NCBI GenBank assembly: GCA_016868895.1
Contig: VGFK01000003.1
Coordinates: 124,001 to 188,000 of the forward strand
Length of the DNA: 64,000 nt
DNA from: Bacteroidota bacterium
GTDB taxonomy: Bacteria > Bacteroidota > Bacteroidia > Chitinophagales > Chitinophagaceae
Direction of reading: 5' to 3'
Under the pieces are notes generated by a model. That model did no database searches. It was given only the letters and a program-made list of their open reading frames with translations, and was not told the origin of the DNA. The first letter of the stretch is position 1, and every line of letters begins with the position of its first letter. Of the stretch, positions 1 through 8,739 are shown piece by piece. The position numbers and the translations under genes are program-made.

Positions 1-2126
1 ACTATAAAAACGAGGAGCACTACGAAGATGTGAACGTAGACATCTGCGTTACACTGAAAAAAGAAGGCAAGGCGTTCAAGGTAGAAAAGTACGAACACAA
101 TTATCCGCACTGCTGGAGAACCGATAAGCCCATTTTATATTATCCGTTGGATGCCTGGTTCATCCGGACCACGGCATTGAAGGATCGTATGGTGGAACTC
201 AATACGACCATTAACTGGAAGCCCAAATCGACTGGCGAGGGCCGTTTCGGAAATTGGCTGGAGAACATGGTCGATTGGAACCTGAGTCGGAGCCGCTTCT
301 GGGGCACCCCGCTTCCCATCTGGAGATCGGAAGACGGAACCGAAGAGGTCTGTATCGGATCGTTGAACGAATTGAACGAGGGATTGAAAAAAGCGGCTGA
401 GCAGTTGGGAGGAGATACGAATGCATCGTTTCTGGTCAATGGCGTAAACGATTTGCACAAGCCCTACGTTGATGAAATGATTCTGGTTAGTCGTTCGGGT
501 AAGCCCATGCGTCGCGTTCCGGATCTGGTGGATGTGTGGTTCGACAGTGGGGCGATGCCCTATGCCCAATGGCACTATCCGTTCGAAGAACAGGCGATGA
601 TGGATGGGGGACAAGCATTCCCGGCTGATTTTATTGCTGAAGGAGTTGATCAGACCAGAGGATGGTTTTATACTCTACATGCATTGGGCGTTTTGCTTTT
701 TGATAGCGTAGCGTATAAAACAGTGGTGTCAAACGGACTGGTTTTGGATAAGACCGGCAATAAAATGAGCAAGCGGCTGGGCAATGTCGTGGATCCTTTT
801 GATACCATTGCCCGATTTGGCGCAGATGCAACCCGCTGGTACCTCATCACCAATGCATCGCCCTGGGATAATTTAAAATTTGATCTCGAAGGGATCAAAG
901 AAGTGCAGCGCAAGTTCTTTGGTACCTTGTACAATACCTATCAGTTTTTTGTCCTCTACGCCAATGTGGACGGATTCACGTACGCGGAAGCTGATTGTGC
1001 GTTTGAAAAGCGTCCAGAACTGGATCGTTGGATTCTCTCCAGTCTTCAATCGTTGATCAAAGAAGTGAATCGTCACATGGACGATTACGAGCCAACTCTG
1101 GCAGGCAGAGCCATCGATGAATTTGTGGATGAGCTGTTGAGCAACTGGTACGTGCGGTTGTCCAGACGTCGTTTTTGGAAAGGAGAATATGCCGAGGATA
1201 AAATTTCAGCCTACCAGACGCTGTATACGTGTTTGTCGACCATCATCAAACTTGCAGCTCCGCTTTCGCCATTCTTTACCGATTCACTCTTCAGAAATTT
1301 AAATGCGGTGACCGGTAAAGAGCAGGTTCAGTCGGTCCATCATGCCGAATTTTCGGTTGCCCAAGAAGCATGGATCGATCTGCTGCTAGAAGAACGCATG
1401 GCCATGGCACGCGAATATTCTTCACTGGTGTTATCCATTCGTAAGAAAGTAAATATTCGGGTGCGACAACCGCTTCAAAAAATGTTGATCCCCATTTCAA
1501 ATGCCCAGATGCACACGCAGCTGCAGCATGTCGAGGATCTGATCAAAGCGGAAGTGAACGTGAAAGAAATGGAATTTTTGCCGGCGGATAATGACTTTAT
1601 TAAAAAGCGCATCAAGCCCAATTTTGTGGTGCTGGGCAAAAAACTGGGAGCCCGCATGAAAGCTGCTGCAGCGGTCATTGCTGCCATGGGGCAGGAAGAA
1701 ATACGATCCCTGGAGCAATCCGGATCGATTCAGATCCGGGTGGAAGGAGAGAACATTTCCCTGTTGCGGGAGGAAGTGGACATCCAAAGCGAGGATGTTC
1801 AAGGCTGGATGGTTGCATCCCGGGGTGCTCATACAGTGGCCCTTGATGTAACGGTCACGCCTGTTCTGGAACAGGAGGGCAATGCCCGTGAGCTGGTCAA
1901 CCGAATTCAGAAAATACGAAAGGACATGGATCTGGAATTGACCGATCGGATTCAGGTTGAGGTGGCCTCGGATCCGGAATTGGATCAAGCGATTGAAGTA
2001 TTTAATGACTATATTTGCGCCGAAATTTTAGCTAACCAGATCCGGTCTCTACAGGATTTGGGAGTGGGAGTTGACACGGAGATAAGTGGCAAAACGCTGA
2101 AAATCAACGTAATAAAAAAAGAGTAG
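1..2126 (+). CDS. ileS: Isoleucyl-tRNA synthetase, 3' part (5' end outside window)
   Basis: Cytoplasmic class I synthetase that charges tRNA-Ile. The reading frame is open from base 3, so the GTG at 30 used by the ORF track is internal and the true start lies upstream. Visible marks are the catalytic-domain segment DVWFDSG (about residue 167 of the ORF), the KMSKR ATP-binding signature near residue 245 (NKMSKRLGN), then the helical anticodon-binding domain (SNWYVRLSRRRFW) and the C-terminal extension typical of Bacteroidota IleS. The HIGH motif and most of the editing domain are missing because of the window edge. It ends 4 nt before the DksA/TraR-like gene, so the two are probably cotranscribed. 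Confidence 0.97.
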   Translation, partial: YKNEEHYEDVNVDICVTLKKEGKAFKVEKYEHNYPHCWRTDKPILYYPLDAWFIRTTALKDRMVELNTTINWKPKSTGEGRFGNWLENMVDWNLSRSRFWGTPLPIWRSEDGTEEVCIGSLNELNEGLKKAAEQLGGDTNASFLVNGVNDLHKPYVDEMILVSRSGKPMRRVPDLVDVWFDSGAMPYAQWHYPFEEQAMMDGGQAFPADFIAEGVDQTRGWFYTLHALGVLLFDSVAYKTVVSNGLVLDKTGNKMSKRLGNVVDPFDTIARFGADATRWYLITNASPWDNLKFDLEGIKEVQRKFFGTLYNTYQFFVLYANVDGFTYAEADCAFEKRPELDRWILSSLQSLIKEVNRHMDDYEPTLAGRAIDEFVDELLSNWYVRLSRRRFWKGEYAEDKISAYQTLYTCLSTIIKLAAPLSPFFTDSLFRNLNAVTGKEQVQSVHHAEFSVAQEAWIDLLLEERMAMAREYSSLVLSIRKKVNIRVRQPLQKMLIPISNAQMHTQLQHVEDLIKAEVNVKEMEFLPADNDFIKKRIKPNFVVLGKKLGARMKAAAAVIAAMGQEEIRSLEQSGSIQIRVEGENISLLREEVDIQSEDVQGWMVASRGAHTVALDVTVTPVLEQEGNARELVNRIQKIRKDMDLELTDRIQVEVASDPELDQAIEVFNDYICAEILANQIRSLQDLGVGVDTEISGKTLKINVIKKE

Positions 2127-2130
2127 TAAC

Positions 2131-3249
2131 ATGGCAACGAAAAAACCTGCACCAAAGAAAAAAGCTGCTCCTGTCAAATCAAAGTCTTCTGTAAAAAAAT
2201 CGGTGCCTGTAAAAAAGGCGCCTGAAAAAAAAGCTGTTCCTTCCAAGAAAGCGGTACCCGCGAAAAAAGCAGCGCCTGTTAAAAAAGCAGCGATTAAGTC
2301 GGCCCCAGCTAAAAAAGCAGTTCCCGCGAAAAAAGGGGCTCCGAAGGTCGCTACCGTGAAAAAGGCAGTTCCGGCAAAAAAGCAGGCTCCTAAAGCGGCT
2401 CCGATTAAAAAGGCTGTTCCTTTAAAGAAGGAAGTCCCGGCAAAAAAACCAGCCCCAAAAGCCGCTGCACCCGCTCCCAAGTCAGCAGCCCCTGCTAAGA
2501 AAACAGCGCAGGTCCCTGTAAAATCGGCTGCAAAACCTGCGTCAAAGACCACACCGGCTGATAAATCCGTTCCTGCGCAAAAGCAGGTGCCTGCAAAAGG
2601 AGGCAAACCCAAGGCTCCGGCACCTGCTACAAAATCAGGCAAGAAAGTTCCGGTCATTTCACCCGAGACCCGGTTTGCTAAGACCAGCAAGACGGTAGCC
2701 AGCGCAGCAGAGATCCGTAAGGCCTTGCGTGCAAAAGAGTCGAAGAATGAGGTGAAGCCAATTGCCATCCCGAAAATCAGTACAAAAAGTTCCCGCAAAT
2801 ACGAACCGGAGTTCACGCGTTCGGTATTGGACAGTAAAGCAGAAGCAGCTCCTCCGGCACATTCTCAGCGGTATTCGGATGCCGATCTTGCAGAGTTTCG
2901 TGAATTGGTGCAAAACAAGCTCAGTGCTGCAAAGCAAGAGTTGACCTATCTGAATGGACTAATTACCCGCAAGGATTCCATGAGTGGTGAAGACTCCGAC
3001 AGTCGGTACATGACGATGGAGGATGGAAGCCTGAGCATGGAGCGAGAGCAGTTGAGTCAGATGGCCAGTCGACAAATCGATTTCATTGAGAAATTAGAAA
3101 AGGCCTTGATGCGCATTGAAAACAAGACCTATGGCATTTGCAGGGTTACCGGACGCCTTATTGATAAAGCGCGTTTGCGTGCTGTTCCGCATGCTACGTT
3201 GAGCATGGAGGCGAAGATGGGCATGAATCGACCTGGTTCTGGAAACTGA
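2131..3249 (+). CDS. DksA/TraR-family regulator with long histone-H1-like Lys/Ala/Pro tail
   Basis: The C-terminal ~120 residues (about 255-372) match the DksA/TraR fold: a coiled-coil segment (DLAEFRELVQNKLSAAKQEL) followed by the position of the C4 zinc finger, TYGICRVTGRLI...RLRAVPHAT. In this family the protein binds the RNA polymerase secondary channel. Only one of the expected four cysteines remains, so zinc binding is probably lost, as in other Bacteroidota members. Residues 1-185 are a low-complexity tail of repeated PAKKAVPAKK-like units, strongly basic and resembling eukaryotic H1 or chlamydial Hc1 tails. I infer, but cannot show, that the tail binds nucleic acid. ATG lies 4 nt after ileS. 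The antisense ORF 2049-2816 is only the mirror of the repeats. Confidence 0.85.
   Translation: MATKKPAPKKKAAPVKSKSSVKKSVPVKKAPEKKAVPSKKAVPAKKAAPVKKAAIKSAPAKKAVPAKKGAPKVATVKKAVPAKKQAPKAAPIKKAVPLKKEVPAKKPAPKAAAPAPKSAAPAKKTAQVPVKSAAKPASKTTPADKSVPAQKQVPAKGGKPKAPAPATKSGKKVPVISPETRFAKTSKTVASAAEIRKALRAKESKNEVKPIAIPKISTKSSRKYEPEFTRSVLDSKAEAAPPAHSQRYSDADLAEFRELVQNKLSAAKQELTYLNGLITRKDSMSGEDSDSRYMTMEDGSLSMEREQLSQMASRQIDFIEKLEKALMRIENKTYGICRVTGRLIDKARLRAVPHATLSMEAKMGMNRPGSGN
2137..2690 (+). repeat. Imperfect coding repeat encoding Lys/Ala/Pro-rich tail
   Basis: Degenerate tandem units of about 15-30 nt encode variants of VPAKKAAP and APVKKA inside the DksA/TraR-like gene. The units are related in protein sequence but vary in codons (AAA/AAG, GCA/GCG, CCT/CCC), which suggests selection on the protein pattern rather than recent DNA slippage. 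Repeat number could still vary between strains. Confidence 0.8.
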
Positions 3250-3250
3250 T

Positions 3251-5044
3251 TCATTTCATTTCCTGCATCGATACCAATCGACTGTATATTCTATTTACAG
3301 CCATGAGTTCTTCGTGCTTTCCCCGTTCTGCAATTTTTCCCTGATCCAAGACAATGATTTCGTCGGCATGCCGAACAGTAGATAAACGGTGTGCAATGAT
3401 GATGCTGGTTCTGTCCTTCATTAATTTACTGATGGCATCCTGCACCCATTTCTCGCTTTCCGTATCCAATGAAGAGGTAGCCTCATCCAGAATGAGGATG
3501 GGAGGATTTTTCAAGATGGCACGTGCGATGGTGATGCGCTGGCGTTCACCGCCGCTGAGTTTGGATCCTCGATCGCCAACCCTACTATCGTAACCTTCCT
3601 CTTTTCCGATGATGAACTCGTGTGCATTGGCAATCTTCGCTGCCGATACGATCGCCTCCCGCGAGGCAAAAGGATTTCCCAATGAGATGTTGGCAGCGAT
3701 GCTGTCATTGAACAGGATTGGTTCCTGTGTAACAATTCCCATGAGCGATCGGAGCTCTTTCATCTTGAGCAGTTTGATGTTGACTCCATCGATGCATACC
3801 TCACCGGAACTGGGATCGTGGAAACGGGGGATCAGGTCGACCAGCGTTGATTTACCCGAACCGGAGGAACCAACGATGGCAATGGTTTGTCCCTTTTTTA
3901 TGGTCAGGTCAATGGCATCCAGGATTACCCGATCGGCATATGCAAATGAAACGTTTTGGAGCTCTATACTGGAATTGAACTGTGTGATGGGTTGTGCGTT
4001 TGGGTCGTCCTGGATCGATTGTTCCTCCCGGATGAGTCGTTCAATCCGCTCAATGCTGGCCGCACCTTTACGAATGTTGTAACTCGCGGTACTAAAGGCT
4101 TTCAGGGGATTGATGATTTGGGTGAAGATCGCGATGAAGGTCAGGAAATCAGGTCCAGTCAGCGAGAAATCCTGGTTTAAAACCAGTGTGCCTCCATAAT
4201 ACAGCACACCGCTGACGGCCAATATCCCCAGGGTTTCTGAAACCGGCGAGGCGAGGTCGCGCCGACGAACCGCTTTGTTTTTGGTATGAAAGAGATCGCT
4301 GTTTTCTGCATTGAATTTTTCCAATTGTTGCGATTCCGCATTGAATGCCTTCACTACGCGGATGCCCCCGAGCGTTTCTTCAATGGTGCTGAGGATTTCA
4401 CCCAGCTTGACTTGAACGTCGTTGGAGACTTTTTTAAGTGAGCGACCAATACGGCCGATGATCAAACCCGAAACGGGAAGGAAGATCAACAGAAAGAGAG
4501 AGAGTTCGGGACTCAGATTGATCAGTGCGATGAGATAAATCGTGATGAGTACAGGTTCACGGAAAAAACTTTCCAGAAAACTCATCGTTGAAAACTCGAC
4601 GTCCTGCAAGTCGTTGGTCAATCGACTCATGATATCACCCTTGCGTTGGTCGTTGAAAAAACCAACGGGCAGCTGCAGAATCTTCTGAAACATATCGCTG
4701 CGCATATCGTTGATAATCGAGTGCCGGATGGGCGTGAGCAGAAAAAGTGCGCTGTAGAGAAATAAGTTTTTAAGCAGAATCGCCCCAACTACTATTGCAC
4801 AAATGATTCCCAGTGCTTCAATTTTTCCTTCCGGAGAGTGCATCAGTGCGGAGAGCCGATCAAACATTGGTAACCCGGCCATCCCTTTGTTTTCATTGCC
4901 TCCAAATATCAGGCTGAGGAAGGGGGCGAGCATGGCCAATGAGACCAGTGAAAACAGAGCAGAAAGCAGATTCATCAGCAGGTAGCCCGCAACCAGCTGA
5001 GGATAGCGCTTGATGTACTGGAAAATGACACGGAGGCTTTTCAT
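3251..5044 (-). CDS. MsbA-type ABC exporter (fused permease and ATPase)
   Basis: A 597-residue half-transporter: six-helix exporter domain over residues 1-330 and nucleotide-binding domain after about 355. Walker A is GSSGSGKST near residue 391, the signature is LSGGERQR, and Walker B is ILILDEATSSLD followed by the H-loop IIAHRLSTV. Length and order match the MsbA / lipid A or multidrug exporter family, which works as an inner-membrane homodimer. The substrate cannot be read from sequence. MsbA-like lipid A flipping is plausible because this is a Gram-negative with lpxH in the window. It is convergent with the DksA-like gene (1 nt gap) and divergent from rbfA (46 nt). Confidence 0.9.
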   Translation of the reverse strand: MKSLRVIFQYIKRYPQLVAGYLLMNLLSALFSLVSLAMLAPFLSLIFGGNENKGMAGLPMFDRLSALMHSPEGKIEALGIICAIVVGAILLKNLFLYSALFLLTPIRHSIINDMRSDMFQKILQLPVGFFNDQRKGDIMSRLTNDLQDVEFSTMSFLESFFREPVLITIYLIALINLSPELSLFLLIFLPVSGLIIGRIGRSLKKVSNDVQVKLGEILSTIEETLGGIRVVKAFNAESQQLEKFNAENSDLFHTKNKAVRRRDLASPVSETLGILAVSGVLYYGGTLVLNQDFSLTGPDFLTFIAIFTQIINPLKAFSTASYNIRKGAASIERIERLIREEQSIQDDPNAQPITQFNSSIELQNVSFAYADRVILDAIDLTIKKGQTIAIVGSSGSGKSTLVDLIPRFHDPSSGEVCIDGVNIKLLKMKELRSLMGIVTQEPILFNDSIAANISLGNPFASREAIVSAAKIANAHEFIIGKEEGYDSRVGDRGSKLSGGERQRITIARAILKNPPILILDEATSSLDTESEKWVQDAISKLMKDRTSIIIAHRLSTVRHADEIIVLDQGKIAERGKHEELMAVNRIYSRLVSMQEMK

Positions 5045-5090
5045 TTCGTGTGCACAAAGTAACTAATTTTACAGCTATCAGGGGGTTGAT

Positions 5091-5453
5091 ATGCAGGAAG
5101 GAAAACGACAGAAACAAGTTGCAGGAGTGATCCAAGAGGAGATGAACGGTATTTTTCTCCGGTTGGGACTGAACATGATGGATGGGGGCATGGTCTCCAT
5201 CTCTGCTGTGAAGGTGACTCCCGATTTACTGGAAGCCCGAATTTATCTCAGCCTTTTTCAGGTAACAGACCCTGAACTTACACTCAAGCGATTTGAAGAC
5301 CGCAAAGGGGAGATCAAGCGCGAGCTGGGTCTGAGGGTCAAACAACAGCTCAGAAGAATGCCAGAATTGAAATTTTTTCGTGACGATACCCTTGACCATG
5401 TCTTTCGCATGGAAGAGCTGTTCAAAAAGATCAATGAAGATCGAGACAAATGA
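5091..5453 (+). CDS. rbfA: Ribosome-binding factor A
   Basis: A 120-residue single KH-like domain protein that assists late 30S maturation at the 16S rRNA 5' helix. It starts MQEGKRQKQVAGVIQEEM and shows the family segment ISAVKVTPDLLEARIYLSLF and the C-terminal LKFFRDDTLDHVFRMEELF. Length is normal. Its TGA stop overlaps the next ATG (ATGA at 5450-5453), so translation is probably coupled to the LolC/E-type permease. Confidence 0.95.
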   Translation: MQEGKRQKQVAGVIQEEMNGIFLRLGLNMMDGGMVSISAVKVTPDLLEARIYLSLFQVTDPELTLKRFEDRKGEIKRELGLRVKQQLRRMPELKFFRDDTLDHVFRMEELFKKINEDRDK

Positions 5454-6685
5454 ATTCTTCCCACATCCTGAAATTTTCCTGGAGGTATTTCAGGGCGAAA
5501 AAGTCCACCAACGCCATCAACATCATCAGTTGGGTCAGTATGCTGGCCATGTTTTTTGGAACAGCTTCCTTGTTGGTCGTGTTGAGTGCCTTCAATGGAT
5601 TTGAAACATTGGTGCAATCACTCTACGGGTCATTCTACCCCGATATCAAAGTCAGTGCTTCACAAGGGAAAACCATTCAGATCCGTGCCGAACAGCTGCA
5701 GGCTATGCGGTCTATTTCCGGTATAGCAACGATCTCCCTGGTTGCGGAAGAAAAGGCGCTGCTTCAGAATGCTGATATGCAAACCATTGTCACCATCAAA
5801 GGGGTAGATACCGCATATGCGCAGGTCAATAACGTACCGGCTTTTCTATACAGAGGTACGTTTGAACTGGGAACGCCGGAGCAACCGGGACTGGTGATGG
5901 GCGTAGGAATTGAGCAGGCATTGGGATTGCTCTCGGATAGAACCATCTTTCCGGTTTCCGTTTACTTTCCCAAGAAAGGGGTACCTGACCTGAGCGATCC
6001 CAATGGTTCGCTTGCAGTGGGAAATGCACAGCCAACAGGAAGTTTTGCCATACAAAGTGAGTTTGACAATAAATATGTGCTCACGAATCTGGACTTTTTA
6101 CGGACCTATGCAGGGTATGGATCGAATGAGTATACGGCCCTGGAACTCAAGCTGTATCCCCATGCAGATCTGGCTTCCATTACTACTTTATTAAAAGAAC
6201 AGTTGGGAAGCGCTTACACAGTGGAGGATCGTTTCCAGCAGAACAGAACTTTATACACCACCATGCAATTGGAGAAGCTCGCCGTTTATGCCATCCTTAC
6301 GTTAATTCTGGCAGTGGCCGCGTTCAATATGGTCGGAGCCTTGAGCATGTTGGTGATGGAAAAGCGAAGAGACATTCAGGTATTGAAAGCAATGGGTGCA
6401 ACGGATCAAATGATCCAGAAGATATTTTTATCCCAGGGATTGCTGCTGTCATTGTTGGGTGCCGGGTGTGGGGTCCTGATCAGTCTATTGCTTTATTATC
6501 TGCAGGTTACGTATAAGATAGTACCGTTGCAGGGGACGACTTTCCTGATTGATTATTATCCCATTCAATTGCGTTGGATGGACTTTATGTGGGTGGCAGC
6601 GATTGTCGTTGTGATTGCTGTATTGGCGTCTTGGATACCTGCTCGAAGTGCTGCGGCATCAATTATTGATCTGAGGAATCAATAG
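5450..6685 (+). CDS. LolC/LolE-type ABC transporter permease (FtsX domain)
   Basis: A 411-residue inner-membrane permease. One N-terminal helix (ISWVSMLAMFFGTASLLVVL) is followed by a large periplasmic MacB-like domain and three C-terminal helices typical of FtsX-family permeases, with the conserved coupling region MEKRRDIQVLKAMGATDQMI. The family extracts lipoproteins from the inner membrane (LolCDE) or does related mechanotransmission work. No LolD-type ATPase is adjacent, so its partner must be encoded elsewhere. It starts inside the rbfA stop codon and ends overlapping the convergent transketolase gene by 7 nt. Confidence 0.88.
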   Translation: MNSSHILKFSWRYFRAKKSTNAINIISWVSMLAMFFGTASLLVVLSAFNGFETLVQSLYGSFYPDIKVSASQGKTIQIRAEQLQAMRSISGIATISLVAEEKALLQNADMQTIVTIKGVDTAYAQVNNVPAFLYRGTFELGTPEQPGLVMGVGIEQALGLLSDRTIFPVSVYFPKKGVPDLSDPNGSLAVGNAQPTGSFAIQSEFDNKYVLTNLDFLRTYAGYGSNEYTALELKLYPHADLASITTLLKEQLGSAYTVEDRFQQNRTLYTTMQLEKLAVYAILTLILAVAAFNMVGALSMLVMEKRRDIQVLKAMGATDQMIQKIFLSQGLLLSLLGAGCGVLISLLLYYLQVTYKIVPLQGTTFLIDYYPIQLRWMDFMWVAAIVVVIAVLASWIPARSAAASIIDLRNQ

Positions 6686-7512
6686 TCGCCAATGGTCTCC
6701 GGCAACTGTGCCAGTGCTTTACTCAATTGCTCGTCGTTTGGAGCGATGCCGTGCCAGCCGTGATCATTCTCCATGAAATCAACACCTTTTCCCATCAGGG
6801 TTTTCATGATGATGGCGATAGGCTTGCCTTTTCCGGTTGCTTGTTTGGCCAGTTCCAATACACGCAAAACATCATCCATGTCGTTTCCATTCATTTCGAG
6901 GGTGCTCCATCCAAAGGCCTCAAATTTCTCCCGTAGATTTCCAAGCGAGATCACCTTGTCGGTCGGACCATCGATTTGCTGTCCGTTCCAGTCGATGGTA
7001 GCAATGAGGTTATCGACTTTATGATGGGCGCCAAACAGAACGGCCTCCCAGATTTGACCTTCTTGCAGCTCGCCGTCGCCATGCAGCGAATACACCAAAT
7101 GGGAGTCATTGTTCAATTTTTTGGCCAGTGCCGCTCCCAGCGCTACACTCAGTCCCTGACCCAGCGAGCCCGATGCCATGCGAACCCCCTGAAGGTGTTC
7201 GTGCGTGGTGGGATGACCTTGAAGGCGAGAATTCAATTTGCGGAAGGTGGACAGTTCCTGAACCGGAAAATACCCCGATCGGGCCAGGCACGAATAGAAT
7301 ACGGGAGATATGTGACCGTTGGAAAGAAAGAAAAGGTCCTCTCCAATTCCATCCATCTGGAAGGCCGGATCATGCTTAATCACCTTGAAATACAGGGCCG
7401 TGAGGAAGTCTGTGCACCCCAGCGATCCTCCCGGATGACCACTCTGCACGGCATGCACCATTCTGACGATATCTCTTCTGATTTGCGTGGCGGTTTCTTG
7501 GAGGGAAGGCAT
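6679..7512 (-). CDS. Transketolase, N-terminal (TPP-binding) subunit
   Basis: A 277-residue N-terminal half of transketolase, from a split-gene form common in Bacteroidota. It carries the pyrophosphate-domain marks SGHPGGSLG, the thiamine diphosphate motif GDGELQEGQIWEA and IATIDWNGQQIDG. The enzyme transfers two-carbon units in the pentose phosphate pathway. I place the start at ATG 7512 (MPSLQETATQ) and not at the track's 7551, because a TAnnTTTG promoter box covers 7529-7536. The C-terminal subunit needed for activity is not adjacent on either side and is not in the window. Confidence 0.92.
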   Translation of the reverse strand: MPSLQETATQIRRDIVRMVHAVQSGHPGGSLGCTDFLTALYFKVIKHDPAFQMDGIGEDLFFLSNGHISPVFYSCLARSGYFPVQELSTFRKLNSRLQGHPTTHEHLQGVRMASGSLGQGLSVALGAALAKKLNNDSHLVYSLHGDGELQEGQIWEAVLFGAHHKVDNLIATIDWNGQQIDGPTDKVISLGNLREKFEAFGWSTLEMNGNDMDDVLRVLELAKQATGKGKPIAIIMKTLMGKGVDFMENDHGWHGIAPNDEQLSKALAQLPETIGDY

Positions 7513-7645
7513 GATTACTTGGTTTTGGCAAAAATAATTTTTTTCTCCCAATAGGGTACTTTGGTGGTAAAATAAGTGAAATGGATTTGCTCATTAATGT
7601 TGAAATTTGCCTTTATGCATACGTATACTATTGCTGAATAACTAA
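7513..7645. other. Divergent intergenic region, AT-rich
   Basis: 133 nt between the transketolase start and the broken sugar-phosphate transferase. The half next to transketolase contains its promoter box. The half next to the transferase contains small palindromes (TATGCATA, GTATAC) but no ORF and no clear TAnnTTTG box on the plus strand. Base composition changes visibly to AT-rich here. Confidence 0.5.
7529..7536 (-). promoter_or_regulatory. Bacteroidota -7 box before transketolase
   Basis: On the minus strand this reads TATTTTTG, an exact match to TAnnTTTG, 16 nt before ATG 7512. It rules out the longer ORF-track start. Confidence 0.6.
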
Positions 7646-8678
7646 ATGGGAAATCTTTTTTTTGTACCCTTGATTTCTTTTTTGATAACATTCTTAAGTA
7701 TTCCTATTGTTATTGCATTTTCAAATAAGTTTCAACTTTTTGATATACCTGTAGGAAGAAAACTTCATGCTACCCCTATCCCAACATTAGGGGGGATTTC
7801 AATTTTTGTGTCCGTTTTTTGACTATAATTTTTTCTAATTCTGTTTTTTGGCATCCGGGGATCCTGATAATCTTTTCTTGCGCAATAATTATTTTTTTAA
7901 TAGGGCTCCTTGATGATATTAAGGGGTTATCACCTTTGACTAAATTTTTAATTGAGTTCATTGTTATTTACATTATTGTAGAGTATGGGGGGATGCGAAT
8001 AGAATCGCTTCATGGGCTCTTTGGAATATTTGAAATAGCAGAAAATATACAAATTCTTATTACTTTGTTATTTATTTTGGCCTTAATTAATGCATTTAAT
8101 TTAATAGATGGAATAGATGGATTAGCTGCGACCCTTGGTACATGGGGTGCACTATTTTTTGGTTTTATTTTTTCGTATTGCGGTGAAATTTCATATGCTA
8201 TTATGGCATTTAGTCTAGGTGGGAGCCTTATTGGCTTTCTATCTTTCAATTCGTCTCCTGCTAAAATTTTATGGGGGATTCAGGGTCTTTGTTTATAGGT
8301 ATTGTGAATTCAATTTTTGCGATTCGCTTTATTAATTTCCAAAACCCTTTATTATTGAATTTAAATATTATTGAAACCTCGATAGTAGCGGTATCAATTT
8401 TTTATATTCCTCTTTTTGATGCAGTGAGAGTGTTTGTATTGAGAGCTCTTAAGGGAAGATCACCCTTTAGTGCGGATACAAATCATATCCATCATATTTT
8501 TTTAAGAAAGGGGCATTCTCACTACAGAATTTCATTGATTTTGTTGTTGATAAGTTTCTTAATTACATTTTTTGTCTGGCTTCTTCAACCAACGGGAATA
8601 AACCTCATAACAGCGGTTCTTGTATTATTCGGATTTTTTCTATCTATGTGTTTATCAAGCATGGATAAGAAGCTCTAA
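7646..8678 (+). pseudogene. WecA/MraY-family glycosyl-1-phosphate transferase, two frameshifts
   Basis: Three successive frames encode one membrane transferase of the family that moves a sugar-1-phosphate onto undecaprenyl phosphate. Segment 1 (7646-7820) has FDIPVGRKLHATPIPTLGG. Segment 2 (7819-8298) has GLLDDIKGLSPLTKF and NAFNLIDGIDGLAATLG. Segment 3 (8271-8678) has MGDSGSLFIG and SADTNHIHHIFLRKGHSH, the usual catalytic Asp/His positions. Frame changes fall in TTTTTT at 7815-7820 and in the TTTT run just before ATGGGGGATTC near 8268. Restoring one T at each gives an uninterrupted 344-residue protein of normal length. The gene is far more AT-rich than its neighbours, suggesting transfer. 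It may be a real pseudogene or a good gene with two sequencing errors. Confidence 0.8.
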
Positions 8679-8739
8679 TTGCAAAATGATCATCCATTTC
8701 CCCCTCTTTCCTTAAATTCGCAGACCAAATGTTCTGATT

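Noticed and set aside
2131-2690. Repeat array as a possible CRISPR or minisatellite
   Set aside because: Units are coding, variable in codons and without spacers of fixed length. They keep a single frame inside a real gene.
2049-2816. 255-residue minus-strand ORF rich in Ala/Gly/Phe/Thr
   Set aside because: It is the antisense reading of the Lys/Ala/Pro repeats of the DksA/TraR-like gene. Its composition is explained by those codons, and it runs across the ileS stop.
6976-7554. 192-residue plus-strand ORF opposite transketolase
   Set aside because: Shadow of the transketolase coding frame with no recognisable motif or promoter.
7646-8678. Mobile element or IS at the AT-rich patch
   Set aside because: No transposase ORF, terminal inverted repeats or target duplication were seen. 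All frames belong to one transferase family.
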